Shown here piece after piece: positions 60,361 through 62,923 of a stretch of DNA of 62,923 nucleotides (position 1 is its first letter; every line of letters starts with the position of its first letter). The translations under genes and the position numbers were made by a program. The notes under the pieces are model-generated. The model was not told the DNA's origin. It did not search any database and worked only from the letters and a program-made list of their open reading frames with translations. The stretch covers positions 1-62,923 of the forward strand of contig PNKE01000036.1 in assembly GCA_013822245.1 (NCBI GenBank), read 5' to 3'. This DNA is from Candidatus Solibacter sp. (GTDB lineage Bacteria; Acidobacteriota; Terriglobia; Bryobacterales; Bryobacteraceae).

Positions 60361-61095
60361 ATGGCAATACCCGGACTCTCCCGCCGCGCTTTTGTCCTCC
60401 TCGCCGCTGTTCCCTTCTCCGCCGCGGCCGCATCGGATCGCAAGAATATCTCCGGCATCGGCTTCCTGCGCATCCGCAACGGCCGCGCCAACCGCCGCTA
60501 CCTCGTCATCCACGGCGACGAATCCACCGCCCGCGACACCCTCATCGAGCACATGAAGTCCGCCCCCGGCGTCGCCTTCCTCATCGACGGCCGCACCCGC
60601 ACCGTCCGCCCCCACCTGCTCGAAATCGACCCCAACCGCATGTTCTCCGCCGCCGGCGCCGCCTTGAGCCTCTCGCGCCTCAACCCCTCGGCCTCGCCCG
60701 CCGCCATCCAACGCGAACTCCGCTGGCTCGACGCCCGCCGCCATCAACTCCTCGAAGCCCTGCTCCCCGCGCCCGGCGGTCTCCTCATCGCCTTGCACAA
60801 CAATTCGCGCGGCTACTCCATCCAGTCCGAAGCCCCCATCAGCAACCGCGTCCACCTGCCCGCCCCCTCCACCCCCCACGACTTCTTCCTCGCAACCTCG
60901 GAATCCGACTTCAACCTCATCGCCCGCGGCCCCTACAATGCCGTCCTGCAAAGCGGCGCCCGCGGCCCCGACGACGGATCGCTCTCCCGCCTCTGCGCCG
61001 GACGCTCCATCCGCTACGTCAATCTTGAATGCGCGCTGGGCAACCGCGCGGCTCAGGCGGAAATGCTCAACTGGCTCGACCGTCTGTTGCCGTGA
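60361..61095 (+). CDS. Secreted hypothetical protein
   Basis: A 244-residue exported protein. The N-terminus MAIPGLSRRAFVLLAAVPFS has a Tat-like RRAF pattern and a signal peptide ending near SAAAASD. YLVIHGDESTARDTLIEHM and VAFLIDGRTRTVRPHLLEID recur at the start of the mature part, and LLIALHNNSRGYSIQSEAP and HDFFLATSESDFNLIA follow. I recognise no catalytic motif. I chose the ATG at 60361 because the upstream frame overlaps gdhA antisense and lacks signals. It is divergent from gdhA, and the aquaglyceroporin follows 17 bases later. Confidence 0.75.
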   Translation: MAIPGLSRRAFVLLAAVPFSAAAASDRKNISGIGFLRIRNGRANRRYLVIHGDESTARDTLIEHMKSAPGVAFLIDGRTRTVRPHLLEIDPNRMFSAAGAALSLSRLNPSASPAAIQRELRWLDARRHQLLEALLPAPGGLLIALHNNSRGYSIQSEAPISNRVHLPAPSTPHDFFLATSESDFNLIARGPYNAVLQSGARGPDDGSLSRLCAGRSIRYVNLECALGNRAAQAEMLNWLDRLLP

Positions 61096-61112
61096 TAACA
61101 TCCGCATACCCT

Positions 61113-61886
61113 ATGAAACCGCCGTCGCTTCCCGCCCAACTCATCGCCGAGTTCATCGGCACAATGATCATCCTGCTGTTCGGCGCCGGGGTCTGCGCCA
61201 TGACCGTCCTGTTCGCCACCGGCGTCCCCGGCGAAATCGTCAAGGGCGGCTACACCAACATCACCCTCGGCTGGGGCCTCGGCGTCGCATTCGGCGTCTG
61301 GGCCGCGGCGCGTATCAGCGGCGCGCATCTGAACCCCGCCGTCACGCTCGCGCTGGCCGTCTTCCGCGGCTTCCGCTGGGCCCACGTCCTGCCGTTCATC
61401 GCCGCCCAGACCGCCGGAGCGTTTGCCGGCGCCGCCCTGGTCTTCGCCAACTACCGGGCGGCGTTCCAGCAGTTCGACCCCCTGCTCGAAAAAACCGCCG
61501 GCATCTTCACCACCTTCCCGGCGTTCCCGGCCCAGCCGGCGGCCGGCTTCATCGACCAGGTCGTCGGCACGGCGCTGCTCCTGTTTCTGGTCCTGGCGGT
61601 CACCGACCACCGCAACGAGCCCGGCCCGCCGTGGTTTGCGCCCGTCGCCATCGGCGCCATCGTCGTCGCCATCGGCATGAGTTTCGGCGCCCTGCACGGC
61701 TATGCCATCAACCCCGCGCGCGACTTCGGACCCCGCCTGTTCACCGCCCTGGCCGGCTTCCGCGACAACGGGCTGACCGGCGCAACCGGTGTCTGGTGGA
61801 TCCCCATCGCCGCCCCCCTGCTCGGCGGCGTCCTCGGCGCCGGCATCTACGACCTCGCCATCCGCCGCTTCCTCCCCCAACGCTAA
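61113..61886 (+). CDS. Aquaglyceroporin (MIP family, GlpF-like)
   Basis: A 257-residue channel with six helices and two re-entrant NPA loops: ARISGAHLNPAVTLALAVF and LHGYAINPARDFGPRLF. The Asp after the second NPA (NPARD) is a marker of glycerol facilitators rather than strict aquaporins. The N-terminal LIAEFIGTMIILLFGAGVCA is typical. No glycerol kinase or other glp gene is nearby. I chose the ATG at 61113, the first methionine of the family-like start. Confidence 0.92.
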   Translation: MKPPSLPAQLIAEFIGTMIILLFGAGVCAMTVLFATGVPGEIVKGGYTNITLGWGLGVAFGVWAAARISGAHLNPAVTLALAVFRGFRWAHVLPFIAAQTAGAFAGAALVFANYRAAFQQFDPLLEKTAGIFTTFPAFPAQPAAGFIDQVVGTALLLFLVLAVTDHRNEPGPPWFAPVAIGAIVVAIGMSFGALHGYAINPARDFGPRLFTALAGFRDNGLTGATGVWWIPIAAPLLGGVLGAGIYDLAIRRFLPQR

Positions 61887-61978
61887 CGCCCGGGGCCGCG
61901 CGCGCAGCAAGCGGGTGTGGGCCGCAATCCTCGCCCGCCCTCCCCGATTTCGTATCATTGAATCAGCCGCGGCCCGAC

Positions 61979-62512
61979 ATGCCCTGGAGTGCGCCCGTGA
62001 TCTTTACACTCACCGAACTTGAACACCATCCCATCCTCTTCGAGGTCTCCTATCCGCCCGGCGAACTCGCCTTCTCCGACGAACTCACCCAGACCACTGA
62101 CCTGACCGCCACCGGCTCGGCCACCCTCCTGCACAACACACTGGGCGAGATCCGCGTCCGCGGCAACGTCAACGTGGGGCTGACCACGGTCTGCGTCCGC
62201 TGCCTGGAGACCGCGCCCCTCTCGTTCGACTCCGAATTCGACTTCTTCTACCGCCCGGCCATCAAGAAAGGCGCCCACGGCGAAGTCCATCTGGAGGAAG
62301 GCGAAATCGATATCTCCTTCTATGAAGGCGACGGCGTCAAACTCGAAGACGTCCTGCGCGAATACGTCCTGCTCGGGCAACCCATGCGGGCGCTGTGCCA
62401 GGAGGACTGCAAAGGCCTCTGCCCGCAATGCGGCATCAACCGCAACCGCACCTCCTGCACCTGCGCCCCGGCGCCCCAGTCCACCCCCTGGGCCGCCCTC
62501 AAAGACCTCTAA
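61979..62512 (+). CDS. YceD-family (DUF177) protein
   Basis: A 177-residue protein of the DUF177 family, whose gene is usually followed by rpmF (ribosomal protein L32). It has VGLTTVCVRCLETAPLSFDS-EF in the middle and the C-terminal cysteine cluster QEDCKGLCPQCGINRNRTSC. The family is linked to large-subunit rRNA handling. The start could be the ATG at 61979 or GTG at 61997. TATCAT at 61953-61958 is a possible -10. No rpmF is seen in the remaining 411 bases; it may lie beyond the window. Confidence 0.9.
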   Translation: MPWSAPVIFTLTELEHHPILFEVSYPPGELAFSDELTQTTDLTATGSATLLHNTLGEIRVRGNVNVGLTTVCVRCLETAPLSFDSEFDFFYRPAIKKGAHGEVHLEEGEIDISFYEGDGVKLEDVLREYVLLGQPMRALCQEDCKGLCPQCGINRNRTSCTCAPAPQSTPWAALKDL

Positions 62513-62923
62513 TCCACCCCCAGCCGCTCAATTGCCCGGCGGCGCCAACTGCATTGCGCCGATCGGGTTCTTGCGGAGTACACCCGCCGCCGCCTGAAGC
62601 CAGATCACCCCAATCCCAACGCCGGCTCCCCCGCCCGCCCCACCCCGCAATACGTGGAATTGTACGTAGGATTCTCCGCACACCTCCCCGCCCCGCCGAA
62701 CCCACTGAAGCCAGATCACCCCCAGCCCAACGCCGGCTCCCCCGCCCGCCCCACCCCGCAATACGTGGAATTGTACGTAGGATTCTACGCACACCTCCCC
62801 GCCCCGCTGAACCCCCTGACGGATCTTCCCCCTCAACCGGGCAGCATTATCGCGTCTAAGTGTAAGATGCCGTGAAGGTTACGGCTCGCTGCCAGTCGTC
62901 TTCCGCCTGACTACATCCTATTT
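62513..62923. other. Terminal intergenic region with a 111-bp tandem duplication
   Basis: There is no credible gene up to the end. The stretch contains the tandem repeat at 62594-62815 and then about 100 bases without recognisable features. ORFs here are repeat shadows. Confidence 0.5.
62594..62815. repeat. 111-bp tandem repeat, two copies
   Basis: Copy 1 is 62594-62704 and copy 2 is 62705-62815, with about five mismatches. Each copy contains TACGTGGAATTGTACGTA, an imperfect 18-base palindrome with TACGT arms, followed by a C-rich stretch. The 111-base period is a multiple of three (37 codons). Confidence 0.9.

Noticed and set aside
62513-62923. rpmF (ribosomal protein L32) after yceD
   Set aside because: No short Lys/Arg-rich L32-like frame is present in the remaining sequence.

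Overview
The window is a dense, high-GC bacterial chromosome segment of about 63 kb with roughly 57 protein genes, one tRNA gene, and very few gaps. Gene content points to Acidobacteriota, probably a Bryobacterales/Solibacter-like lineage: an N-terminal carboxypeptidase-regulatory-domain protein of the TonB-receptor type that is expanded in that phylum, a bacillithiol deacetylase (BshB1), secreted AGE epimerase and DUF1080 proteins, and several lineage-type secreted hypotheticals. This is an inference from gene content. No rRNA or other phylogenetic marker lies in the window. There is no prophage, intact insertion sequence or CRISPR array.

Layout. 1-400: start of an outer-membrane receptor-type gene on the minus strand. 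401-1283: an 883-base gap with short tandem repeats that may be a mobile-element relic, followed by tRNA-Lys(CTT). 1433-9428: RND efflux pair, a 1000-residue M14 peptidase and a lytic transglycosylase. 9425-11070: queF and a LOR/SDH-family (TIGR00300) enzyme. 11143-15224: a secreted hypothetical, an MltD-like transglycosylase and a pentapeptide-repeat membrane protein with near-identical 30-bp DNA repeats. 15253-18191: CoA-binding protein, RluB-type pseudouridine synthase, scpB, scpA. 18242-19765: VapBC module divergent from an EamA transporter. 19776-24494: soluble hybrid histidine kinase, then a secreted DUF1080/AGE pair. 24538-27385: accessory-looking stretch with a 5'-truncated pirin relic, an SDR, and a two-gene unit (small hypothetical plus endonuclease/exonuclease/phosphatase nuclease). 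27415-34196: housekeeping genes (ftsK with a strong terminator, uppP, pyk, thioesterase, TPR, GNAT, ssb). 34342-36167: secreted vWA-like protein with an apparently exported methyltransferase. 36314-45096: PfkB kinase, rhomboid, bshB1, cupin, class A beta-lactamase, DapF-family epimerase, GT39-like enzyme, second PfkB kinase, two metallophosphoesterases. 45172-47995: DUF433/PIN and HigBA toxin-antitoxin modules around a membrane protein and an SDR. 48068-55159: DUF72, lexA, DinB, B12/radical SAM, a two-component system, nitronate monooxygenase. 55221-60284: anmK, mutS, gdhA. 60361-62512: secreted hypothetical, aquaglyceroporin, YceD. 62594-62815: a 111-bp tandem duplication.

Genes working together: the RND adaptor and pump overlap and form one efflux system. 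ScpA and ScpB are the partners of SMC. FtsK and UppP serve division and cell-wall lipid recycling. AnmK recycles muropeptides, and the two lytic transglycosylases act on the same polymer. LexA sits directly upstream of a DinB-family gene. Three toxin-antitoxin modules lie within 30 kb.

Two window-wide patterns stand out. Many first genes have a -10-like hexamer (often the extended form TGnTAnnnT) only 6-9 bases before the start codon and no Shine-Dalgarno, which suggests widespread leaderless mRNAs. The strand bias of G over C also flips in blocks (near 10.5, 18.2 and 36.5 kb) independently of gene direction. I found no single large unknown system. The best candidates for something new are the nuclease/partner unit at 26.2-27.4 kb, the repeat-built pentapeptide protein, the Ser-for-Cys DapF homologue and the secreted vWA-like/methyltransferase pair.
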